From NCBI GenBank assembly GCA_025937035.1, contig JAICSG010000034.1, positions 1-13,722 on the forward strand: a stretch of 13,722 bases of DNA. Reading direction: 5' to 3'. Position numbers and translations under genes: made by a program. Below, one piece after another: positions 7,586 through 13,722 of the stretch; the first letter of the stretch is position 1, and each line of letters begins with the position of its first letter. Source of the DNA: Thermoanaerobaculia bacterium (GTDB lineage: Bacteria; Acidobacteriota; Thermoanaerobaculia; Multivoradales; UBA5704). The notes below the pieces were generated by a model. That model had not been told where the DNA came from, did not search any database, and saw only the letters and a program-made list of their open reading frames with translations.

Positions 7586-7641
7586 AAGCCAAAATTTCAA
7601 TTCGAGACCGAGCAAACTGGCCGCCGGCCTGAGGGGAACCG

Positions 7642-9993
7642 ATGGACGACACCGATCCGGGGAGCAAGCCTTTCTTCGACCTGGCCCGGGGAGAAGCCGA
7701 GGCGACGCTCCTGGCCGTTCCTCCCTTCTCCTTTCCCGGCGTCACCGCCCGCGTCTTCCCCCTGCGGGCGAGCATGGACATCCTGCATTCCTTCTGCAAG
7801 GGATACCTCAACGTGGCGCCGCCGGAGATCTGCCGGTTTCAACCCTATCTCCCCTACGTGTTCCTGGTCGTCCTCGACTATGGGCGGGGGGCGATCGAGA
7901 CGGCCAACCTGGGCTGGGTCTCGCAGCACGAGATCTTCTTCGCCGTGCCGCTCGAAAGGTGGCACCGCTACAAGACCCGCATGATCTTCGACGAATGGCT
8001 GCTGAACACGCCCTTCATCTTCGTCGACAGCGCCACCTCTCTCAATACCGGCCGGGTGGTCTACGGCTGGCCCAAGGTCCTCGTTTCGCTGCGCCCCCGC
8101 CTGGATCAATGGCTGACCGACCCCCGCGACCCCTCCGAGCTCTTGAGCCTGAGACTCGAGGGTTTCGGCAGCGGCGCCAAGAAGACCCCGCTGCTCAAGA
8201 TTCACCAGGAGCTGGACCAGAACCCCTCCCTCGCCTTTACGGACCTCTCGGCGGTCAACCCGTTCAAAAACCTTTCTTCCCTCACCCGCGGCCTCTGGTC
8301 GGCCTGGGCCGATCTCATCAGCCTCTTCCTGCGTTCCCCGCTCGCCGGCTTCGGTCCGCAGCAGGGGCGTCTCGAAAGCGGCTCCGGGTTCCTCCTCGAA
8401 AGCCTGCGCCAGCTCTCCGACTTCTTCCAGGAGCCCCAACTGAACGTGGTGACGCTCAAGCAGTTCCGGGACGCCGCATGCCCCGACGAGATCAGCTACC
8501 AGGCCCTCGTCAAGTCGGGGCTGGCCGTGGACCGCGTCAACGGCGGCGGCCCGCTCGGCCTCTACAACCTCCTGCAAGGCGACGCCTCCGGAGGGTTCCG
8601 CATCCGGCTCTACGACAACCCTTCGCTCCCCATCGCCGACTCGCTGGGCCTGCGGGCGGTCCGCCAGCATACCGACGGCGGAGTCAAGGTCTCGATCCTC
8701 GAGCCCATGTTCCCCTTCTGGCTGAGCGTGGACCTGACCTATGGCGCGGGCCAGAACCTCGGCTGGCGGATGCGCGACTCCCCCTGGTATGGCCTGGAGG
8801 GAGAGGTCGCCAGGCCCGCGGAGTCGTCGTCGTCTTACAGCTATAGTCTCAATTATTCCTACAACACGGTCGCGGGCGCGGCGCAACAGGAATGGATAGG
8901 CCCCTACATCGTCCCGAAAGCCTCCTGCGAGGTTTACCCCTTGCGGGTGTACGACACGGAGCAGCTCGACCGCTTCATCCAGCAATACCTGAACCAGAGC
9001 GAGCAGCACCAATTCGAGCGCTGGGGGAATTACGTCTACATGGTCGTCTCCCGGAGCCGGACCTTCTCGCAGGGGCGGAGCGCCGTGAGCCGTGAGATCG
9101 CCTTCTACCTGCCGCTCCACTGGCGCGAGCAGGACAAGGACAACGGCTACGTCGTCGCCAAGCCCTACGCCTTCATCGACGATCCGATCTTCGCCATGAC
9201 CATGCGGGAGGTCCAGGGGGTCCCGGCGATCGACGCGACCATCGAGACCCCCGAGCAATCCTGGTTGCGCCAGGGGCCGGTGCTGCGGATGAAGACGGAC
9301 GTCTTCACGGTCCTCGACGCGGGGATGGGGGTTCAGCGGCGGACGCTGCTGGAGGTGATGGCCCCCGAGCCCCTGCAGAGGCGGAATATCCGGCCGCTCT
9401 CCGACTCCGAGAGGGAGGGCTTCCAGGAGCTCTTCGCATCGCCGAAGGAGGTGAGGATGCTGACGCTCAAACAGTTCCGCGACGCCAGGGATCCTGACCG
9501 CGCCTGCTACCAGGCCCTGGTCCTCGAGCCGTGGAAGGTCTTTTTGAAACCCCCTCAACGGCTCGGACCGGGGATGCGGATTTACGTCTACAACTATCCG
9601 AGCCTGCCCCTGGCCCACACCCTGGGCCTCGTCGATCCCAGGAAGCCCGCCGCGCAGTCGCCCAGGAAGAAAAAGCGGGTGGTGGCCGACGTGCTCACCC
9701 CCGAGGACCCCTTCCGGGTCGAGCTGAACATCAACCTGGGGCTCGCCCAGGTGCTCTCCCATACCGCCGGCAATCTGCCCTGGACCCCGCGAAACCAGGC
9801 TCCATCGAAGCCATCTGAAACACCTGAATGGTGGCTGGCCCTTCTGGAGGCTCTCAATCAGACCCTCGGGGTTGGCCCCCAGGCATTAATTGAATACTAC
9901 GTATCTCTTGGCGAGGACCTGGCCTCCGACTCGGGCGGCGGCACGGGCGGGGGCGGCGCGAACGGGGGGAGCGGCGGCGGGGGCGCGCTTTGA
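7642..9993 (+). CDS. Tandem acetoacetate-decarboxylase-like protein, paralog 2
   Basis: This 783-aa protein is homologous to its neighbour over the whole length and has the same two-unit build. Unit 1 has the PLRA arginine (R42), NLGWVSQHEIFF and VVYGWPKVLVSL, with K145 at the Schiff-base position. Unit 2 has MREVQGVPAIDATI, with A529 at that position. The LKQFRD/CYQALV signature appears at 272 and 609. Start ATG 7642 follows GAGGGGA (7631-7637), and a separate promoter lies just upstream. After the shared part it carries an extra tail of about 65 residues: a helical segment (PEWWLALLEALNQTLGVGPQ), then a Gly/Ser-rich end (SGGGTGGGGANGGSGGGGAL) absent from paralog 1. The stop TGA overlaps the TTG start of the next gene, so translation is probably coupled. 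A heteromer with paralog 1 is possible but inferred, and the substrate is unknown. The ADC-superfamily call rests on motif alignment by eye. Confidence 0.8.
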   Translation: MDDTDPGSKPFFDLARGEAEATLLAVPPFSFPGVTARVFPLRASMDILHSFCKGYLNVAPPEICRFQPYLPYVFLVVLDYGRGAIETANLGWVSQHEIFFAVPLERWHRYKTRMIFDEWLLNTPFIFVDSATSLNTGRVVYGWPKVLVSLRPRLDQWLTDPRDPSELLSLRLEGFGSGAKKTPLLKIHQELDQNPSLAFTDLSAVNPFKNLSSLTRGLWSAWADLISLFLRSPLAGFGPQQGRLESGSGFLLESLRQLSDFFQEPQLNVVTLKQFRDAACPDEISYQALVKSGLAVDRVNGGGPLGLYNLLQGDASGGFRIRLYDNPSLPIADSLGLRAVRQHTDGGVKVSILEPMFPFWLSVDLTYGAGQNLGWRMRDSPWYGLEGEVARPAESSSSYSYSLNYSYNTVAGAAQQEWIGPYIVPKASCEVYPLRVYDTEQLDRFIQQYLNQSEQHQFERWGNYVYMVVSRSRTFSQGRSAVSREIAFYLPLHWREQDKDNGYVVAKPYAFIDDPIFAMTMREVQGVPAIDATIETPEQSWLRQGPVLRMKTDVFTVLDAGMGVQRRTLLEVMAPEPLQRRNIRPLSDSEREGFQELFASPKEVRMLTLKQFRDARDPDRACYQALVLEPWKVFLKPPQRLGPGMRIYVYNYPSLPLAHTLGLVDPRKPAAQSPRKKKRVVADVLTPEDPFRVELNINLGLAQVLSHTAGNLPWTPRNQAPSKPSETPEWWLALLEALNQTLGVGPQALIEYYVSLGEDLASDSGGGTGGGGANGGSGGGGAL
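7737..7770 (+). repeat. 34-base segment identical between the two ADC-like paralogs (copy 2)
   Basis: Direct-repeat partner of 5476-5509, at the equivalent place in paralog 2. It is a by-product of gene duplication rather than a mobile or recombination site, since no flanking repeats or ends are visible. Confidence 0.8.
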
Positions 9994-12185
9994 GAGCCGC
10001 GCGGCCGGCGCCCCCCATCCGGGTGGCCATCGTGGGCGGCGGCTGCGCCGGGATCACGGCCGCCTTCGAGCTCACGCGCCCCGAGCACCAGGGGCGCTTC
10101 GCGGTGACCGTCTACCAGCAGGGGTGGCGGCTCGGCGGCAAGGGGGCCTCCGGCCGCGGCGAGCACGGGCGCATCGAGGAGCACGGCCTGCACGTCTGGA
10201 TGGGCTTCTACGAGAACGCCTTCCGGCTCCTCCGCGAGGGCTACGCCGAGCTCGGCCGCGACCCGGAGGCCGACCCTCTGGCGGGCTGGCGCGACGCCTT
10301 CTTCCCCTCCCCCCGGATCGGCCTCACCGAAGAGCGGGAGGACGGCGGCTGGGACGACTGGACCGCCCTCTTTCCTCCCATGCCCGGCCTCCCCGGCGAT
10401 CCGCTGACCCTCGAGAACCCGTTCTCGGTGAGCAGCTACCTGGTCCACGCCGCGCGGCTCCTCGCGACCGTGATCGAATCGGCCCGCCGCCGCCAGGGGA
10501 CCAGCGCGGGGGAGGGGAGCGGCGTGCCCCGGCCCTCCGCGCTGGCGCCGGAAGCCATCCTCGAAAACCTGGCGCGCCTCGTCCGCTACGGCCACCTGGC
10601 GACCCTGGTCGGCCTGGCCGAGGCGGTGCGCGGCCTCGGCGTCCTCTTCGGCGCCTGGAGCCGCCGCCCGCCCGGACGGGGCACGGAGGCGACGGTCCTC
10701 CGCACCCTGGAGAACGTGACCCGCAGCGCCACGCGCCTGCTCTCGGAGCTGGCGCGCGGGGACGGCGAGCTCCGCCGCGTCTGGGGGATCGTGGACCTCC
10801 TCCTCGCGGTGATCCGCGGCGTCCTCCGTTTCGGGCTGATCACCGATCCGCGCGGCTTCGACGCCGTCGACGACTACGAATTCCGCGACTGGCTGGCGCT
10901 CAACGGAGCGTCCCGCGCCACCCTCGAATCCGCCTTCCTGCGCGGCGTCTGCTACGACCAGATGTTCGCCTACGAGGACGGCGACCCGGAGCGTCCGCGG
11001 ACGTCCGCCGGCCAGGCCCTGCGCACCCTCCTGCGGCTGCTCTTCACCTACCGCGGCGCCCTCTTCTGGAAGATGCGGGCCGGCATGGGCGACGTCGTCT
11101 TCGCCCCCTTCTACGAGGTGCTGCTCCGGCGCGGCGTCCGCTTCGAATTCTTCCACCGCCTGGAAGCCCTGCGGCTCGCCCCGGAGGGCCAGCCCTCCCC
11201 CGGCGAGCGCCCCTGGGTGGAGTCTCTGGAGATGGCCGTGCAGGCCACCGTCCGCTCCGGTAAACCCCCTTACAAGCCCCTGGTCGACGTCGGGGGGCTC
11301 CCCTGCTGGCCGGCGCGGCCCGACTACGGCCAGCTCGCGGACGGCCAGCGCCTGAAAGCCGAGGGGTGGGATCCCGAGTCTTTCTGGGACCGCCGCGAGG
11401 TGGAGCGCAAGACCTTGCGGGTGGGGAAGGACTTCGATTTCGTCGTCCTCGCCGTGGGGCTGGGGGCCATCCCCACCGTGGCCGGGGGGCTCGTGGCCCG
11501 CGACCGGCGCTGGCGGCGGTTGGTGGACAACGTCAAGACCGTCGAGACCGGGGCCTTCCAGCTCTGGCTCCAGAAGAACGTGGCCGCGCTCGGCTGGCCC
11601 GGCGCCGAGGGGATCACCCTGACCGGCTTCGTCAAGCCGTTCGACACCTGGGCCGACATGACCCACCTCCTCCGGGAGGAATGCTGGCCGCCGGAGCGGG
11701 CCCCGCGCTCGCTCGCCTACTTCTGTGGCTCCCTGAAGTCGCCGCCGGAGCTCCCGGGCCGCGACGACCTGGGATACCCGGCGGCCCGGCGGAAGGCGGC
11801 GCGCCAGGAGGCCGTGGGCTTCCTGGACCATTACGCCGGACACCTCTGGCCCCGCGCGGTCCGTCCGGGCGGCGGCTTCCGCTGGGAGCTCCTGGTGCCC
11901 CCGGGAGCGGAGCGTCCGGCCGGACCGGAGCGCTTCGACACCCAGTACTGGACGGCGAACGTCAACCCTTCCGACCGTTATACGTTGAGCCTTCCCGGCA
12001 CGGCGAAGGACCGCATCTCGCCCCTCGACAACACCTATGACAACCTGACCGTGGCCGGCGACTGGACCGCCTGCGGCTTCGTCGTCGGCTGCGTCGAGGC
12101 GGCGGTGATCTCCGGCCGTCTGGCGGCGCACGCCCTGTCCGGCCGGCCGCGCCTCGAAGACGTCGTGGGCTTCGATCACCCCTGA
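9990..12185 (+). CDS. FAD-dependent oxidoreductase, phytoene desaturase/amine oxidase-like
   Basis: This 731-aa flavoenzyme opens with the dinucleotide-binding motif VAIVGGGCAGITAAFEL (about residues 12-28). It continues with WRLGGKGASGR and RIEEHGLHVWMGFYENAFRLL, a combination typical of the COG3349-type branch of phytoene desaturase/hydroxysqualene-oxidase relatives. The C-terminus carries the matching FAD motif NLTVAGDWTACGFVVGCVEAAVISG. Such enzymes desaturate or oxidise isoprenoid or other hydrophobic chains. At 731 aa it is longer than usual for phytoene desaturases (about 500), with a large middle region (about 150-450) likely to form the substrate domain. The TTG start shares four bases with the previous stop (TTGA), implying translational coupling; only a run of Gs at 9979-9983 could serve as a ribosome site. 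GTG 10023 would cut into the FAD-binding strand and is disfavoured. An isoprenyl diphosphate synthase two genes on supports an isoprenoid substrate, but this is inferred. Confidence 0.88.
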   Translation: MRAARPAPPIRVAIVGGGCAGITAAFELTRPEHQGRFAVTVYQQGWRLGGKGASGRGEHGRIEEHGLHVWMGFYENAFRLLREGYAELGRDPEADPLAGWRDAFFPSPRIGLTEEREDGGWDDWTALFPPMPGLPGDPLTLENPFSVSSYLVHAARLLATVIESARRRQGTSAGEGSGVPRPSALAPEAILENLARLVRYGHLATLVGLAEAVRGLGVLFGAWSRRPPGRGTEATVLRTLENVTRSATRLLSELARGDGELRRVWGIVDLLLAVIRGVLRFGLITDPRGFDAVDDYEFRDWLALNGASRATLESAFLRGVCYDQMFAYEDGDPERPRTSAGQALRTLLRLLFTYRGALFWKMRAGMGDVVFAPFYEVLLRRGVRFEFFHRLEALRLAPEGQPSPGERPWVESLEMAVQATVRSGKPPYKPLVDVGGLPCWPARPDYGQLADGQRLKAEGWDPESFWDRREVERKTLRVGKDFDFVVLAVGLGAIPTVAGGLVARDRRWRRLVDNVKTVETGAFQLWLQKNVAALGWPGAEGITLTGFVKPFDTWADMTHLLREECWPPERAPRSLAYFCGSLKSPPELPGRDDLGYPAARRKAARQEAVGFLDHYAGHLWPRAVRPGGGFRWELLVPPGAERPAGPERFDTQYWTANVNPSDRYTLSLPGTAKDRISPLDNTYDNLTVAGDWTACGFVVGCVEAAVISGRLAAHALSGRPRLEDVVGFDHP

Positions 12186-12197
12186 ATGCATTCTACG

Positions 12198-12203
12198 AAG
12201 GAG
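12198..12203 (+). promoter_or_regulatory. Ribosome binding site of the 348-aa unknown protein
   Basis: AAGGAG ends 6 bases before ATG 12210, which selects this start over the in-frame ATG at 12186. The latter has no ribosome site and would place the AAGGAG inside the reading frame. Confidence 0.75.
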
Positions 12204-12209
12204 AGAGCC

Positions 12210-13256
12210 ATGGACCGCCCGCGCCACAGACGCCGAGACCCCCAGCGCACCGGACCGATCCGCCACAGCGGAGGAGCCTGGGCCAAGGGGGAGCCCTGGC
12301 ACGATCCCCTGGAGCCGGAGGACGACCCCGTCTCCTCCGGTGTCCGCGAAGGCTATCGCGTGATCGAGGAGCAGATCCGCCGCGGCCAGCGCGTGGCGCA
12401 GGGGATGGACGACGAGCCCCGGAGCCGCGACCGCTACGGCCGGGAGCACCGGGAGCGCCGGGGGCGCAGGCCCCGGCCCGGGCCCGAGGAGTCGTGGCCC
12501 GGCTACGACTACGACGTGCCCCCCCGGGGCGGAAGCGACCCGTTCCACCTTCTCAGCATGCCGGCGCGCCACCTGGGCCGCCTGGTCCAGGAGATCCTCC
12601 GCCAGATCGGCTCCGCGCGTCCGGACCCCCTGCGGCTGGCCGGGCTGCTCTTCCAGCTTCAGATCGAGGCGATCGCCGAGCTCACGCGCCTCGGCTTCAG
12701 CACCCTCGGCCTGGGCTCTCGTTGGGGGGACGCCTTCCAGGAAGACGTCTACCGGGTCCAGCACGACATCGACGAGGGCGTGCGCGAGATCGAGGAGGAG
12801 GAAGAGGAGGGGTACGGGGAGTGGCGGGACGACGAGCCCGGGCACGGCTCCTGGGACTGGCGGGGGATCCCGGGCGCCCCGGCCGTGATCCACGCCTCCG
12901 TCCCCATCCCCGTGTACGTGGAGTCCCACGAATCCACGGAGATCGTCCTCGACCTGCCCCCCGGATCGCACCTCCAGAGCCTGGAGGTCGAGCCCCCCCT
13001 GGCCGTCGGCACCGCCGAGCCCCCGGCTCCCGCCTTCGAGGCGGAATTCGTCGATCTCGCGGACGGCCCGGTGATCCTCCGCGTCGAGGTCCCGCGCGAC
13101 CTGCCCGCCGGCCTCTACCCCCGGCGAATCGTGACCAGCGCCACGGGCGAGCCGGTAGGGACGCTCACCGTCCAGGTCGGCACGATTCCAAAGCCGTCCT
13201 CGAAGACACCCCGGAAGGTCTCTCCGAAGCCGCGCCCGCGAGCGGAGAAGCCGTGA
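12210..13256 (+). CDS. Protein of unknown function with charged N-terminus and C-terminal beta-rich domain
   Basis: I do not recognise this 348-aa protein. Residues 1-105 are Arg/Asp/Gly/Pro-rich and probably disordered, apart from a helical SGVREGYRVIEEQIRRGQR segment (about 43-61). Residues 110-180 (DPFHLLSMPARHLGRLVQEI, then LFQLQIEAIAELTRLGF) look like amphipathic helices. An acidic run of Glu follows (about 194-201). Residues about 225-325 alternate polar and hydrophobic in a beta-sandwich-like pattern ending LPAGLYPRRIVTSATGEPVG and GTLTVQVG. The last ~23 residues are Lys/Pro/Ser/Arg-rich. No signal peptide, transmembrane segment or catalytic motif is seen, so an accessory, scaffold or binding role is more likely than an enzyme. 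It begins 24 bases after the oxidoreductase, and its TGA overlaps the GTG start of the prenyl synthase (GTGA), which ties it firmly to the same transcript. Confidence 0.75.
   Translation: MDRPRHRRRDPQRTGPIRHSGGAWAKGEPWHDPLEPEDDPVSSGVREGYRVIEEQIRRGQRVAQGMDDEPRSRDRYGREHRERRGRRPRPGPEESWPGYDYDVPPRGGSDPFHLLSMPARHLGRLVQEILRQIGSARPDPLRLAGLLFQLQIEAIAELTRLGFSTLGLGSRWGDAFQEDVYRVQHDIDEGVREIEEEEEEGYGEWRDDEPGHGSWDWRGIPGAPAVIHASVPIPVYVESHESTEIVLDLPPGSHLQSLEVEPPLAVGTAEPPAPAFEAEFVDLADGPVILRVEVPRDLPAGLYPRRIVTSATGEPVGTLTVQVGTIPKPSSKTPRKVSPKPRPRAEKP
13244..13247 (+). promoter_or_regulatory. Ribosome binding site deciding the GTG start of the prenyl synthase
   Basis: GGAG lies 5 bases before GTG 13253, inside the end of the preceding gene. 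It supports the GTG that overlaps the upstream TGA. Confidence 0.55.
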
Positions 13257-13722
13257 GAGGGCGCGAGGCGCTGATCCAGTCCGTGCTCCAGGAATATGGG
13301 GCACTCACCCGCCAGGCGCTGCGCCGCTACCTGCCGGCCCTGGAGCCGCGGCGCTACCTCTACGACCTGGTGGCGGACTACCCCCGCCGGGGCGGCAAGA
13401 TGATGCGCCCGAGCCTCTGCATCGCCACCGCCCGGACCTTCGGCGCGCGGGCGGAGGAGGCCCTGCGCGCCGCCGTCTCCATCGAGCTCTTCCACAACTC
13501 CCTGCTCGTCCACGACGACGTCCACGACGAGAGCGAGCTGCGCCGCGGCGCTCCGAGCCTCCACGTCCTCCACGGCGTGCCGCTCGCCCTCAACGCCGGG
13601 TCCACCCTGGCGATGCTCAGCATGCGCCCGCTCACCGACTACCGGCTGGGCTTCGGCTTCAAGGTCCCCCTGCTGCTCGTCGAGGAGCTGGTGAGGATGG
13701 GCCGCGAATCGGCCGAGGGGCA
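13253..13722 (+). CDS. Trans-isoprenyl diphosphate synthase (polyprenyl synthetase family), 3' truncated
   Basis: The first 156 codons are present; the gene runs off the window. The enzyme condenses isopentenyl diphosphate with an allylic diphosphate to build linear prenyl chains. Visible landmarks are GGKMMRP (K49 and R52, the IPP-binding pair) and the first aspartate-rich motif LLVHDDVHDESELRRG with D88, D89 and D92 (DDxxD, Mg-diphosphate binding). The Arg pair and HVLHGVPLALNAG follow. The second DDxxD motif would lie beyond the window. The residue five places before the first Asp of the DDxxD motif is a small Ser; in this family large aromatic residues there usually stop elongation early, so a C20 or longer product is favoured, as inference. 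Start GTG 13253 overlaps the previous stop and follows GGAG, so it is translationally coupled to the unknown protein. It probably supplies the prenyl substrate for the cluster. Confidence 0.9.
   Translation, partial: MRGREALIQSVLQEYGALTRQALRRYLPALEPRRYLYDLVADYPRRGGKMMRPSLCIATARTFGARAEEALRAAVSIELFHNSLLVHDDVHDESELRRGAPSLHVLHGVPLALNAGSTLAMLSMRPLTDYRLGFGFKVPLLLVEELVRMGRESAEG

Noticed and set aside
9872..9900. TTGGCC-N17-TACTAC as an internal promoter for the FAD oxidoreductase
   Set aside because: The match to consensus is weak, it does not share the TASAGTAAG core of the other three, and the TTGA overlap already explains expression by coupling.
9897..13304. Very long open frame on the minus strand (over 1100 codons)
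   Set aside because: It is antisense to three genes with clear protein motifs. Its translation is a low-complexity Gly/Arg/Pro/Ala shadow typical of high-GC DNA, with no recognisable domain.

Overview
The window comes from a high-GC bacterial chromosome and is almost entirely coding, with no RNA genes, insertion sequences, CRISPR arrays or intergenic gaps above about 100 bases. A very large Hanks-kinase/AAA-ATPase/TPR regulator, frequent GTG/TTG starts and an accessory-metabolism gene set fit a complex-lifestyle lineage such as Acidobacteriota (Thermoanaerobaculia-like) or Myxococcota. That placement is an inference from gene style, not a marker-based assignment.

Layout. (1) Positions 2-3301 (+) hold the 3' part of a giant signalling protein: the last residues of a Ser/Thr kinase domain, a degenerate nucleotide-cyclase-like domain, an AAA ATPase and a long helical-repeat region. 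(2) Convergent with it, overlapping by 26 bases, is a saccharopine-dehydrogenase-like NAD(P)-binding oxidoreductase (4334-3276, -). (3) A divergent promoter region of about 97 bases follows. (4) A co-directional run on the + strand then reads: an EryG-like SAM methyltransferase, two paralogous giant proteins each built of two acetoacetate-decarboxylase-like (ADC) domains, a 731-aa FAD-dependent phytoene-desaturase/amine-oxidase-like enzyme, an unrecognised 348-aa protein with a C-terminal beta-rich domain, and a trans-isoprenyl diphosphate synthase cut off by the window end.

The + strand run looks like an undescribed specialised-metabolite (probably isoprenoid-linked) gene cluster: prenyl chain synthesis, flavin-dependent desaturation/oxidation, Schiff-base (ADC-type) chemistry and methylation are encoded together. 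The last four genes are tightly packed, with TTGA and GTGA stop/start overlaps, while the first three each have their own sigma70-like promoter. Those three promoters share the core TTGCKT-N17/18-TASAGTAAG, so the genes could be expressed coordinately but in separately tunable units. The two ADC proteins are the most unusual part: in each, the first domain keeps the lysine aligned with the Schiff-base lysine of clostridial ADC, while the second has alanine there. This suggests a catalytic/non-catalytic tandem that was duplicated as a whole gene.
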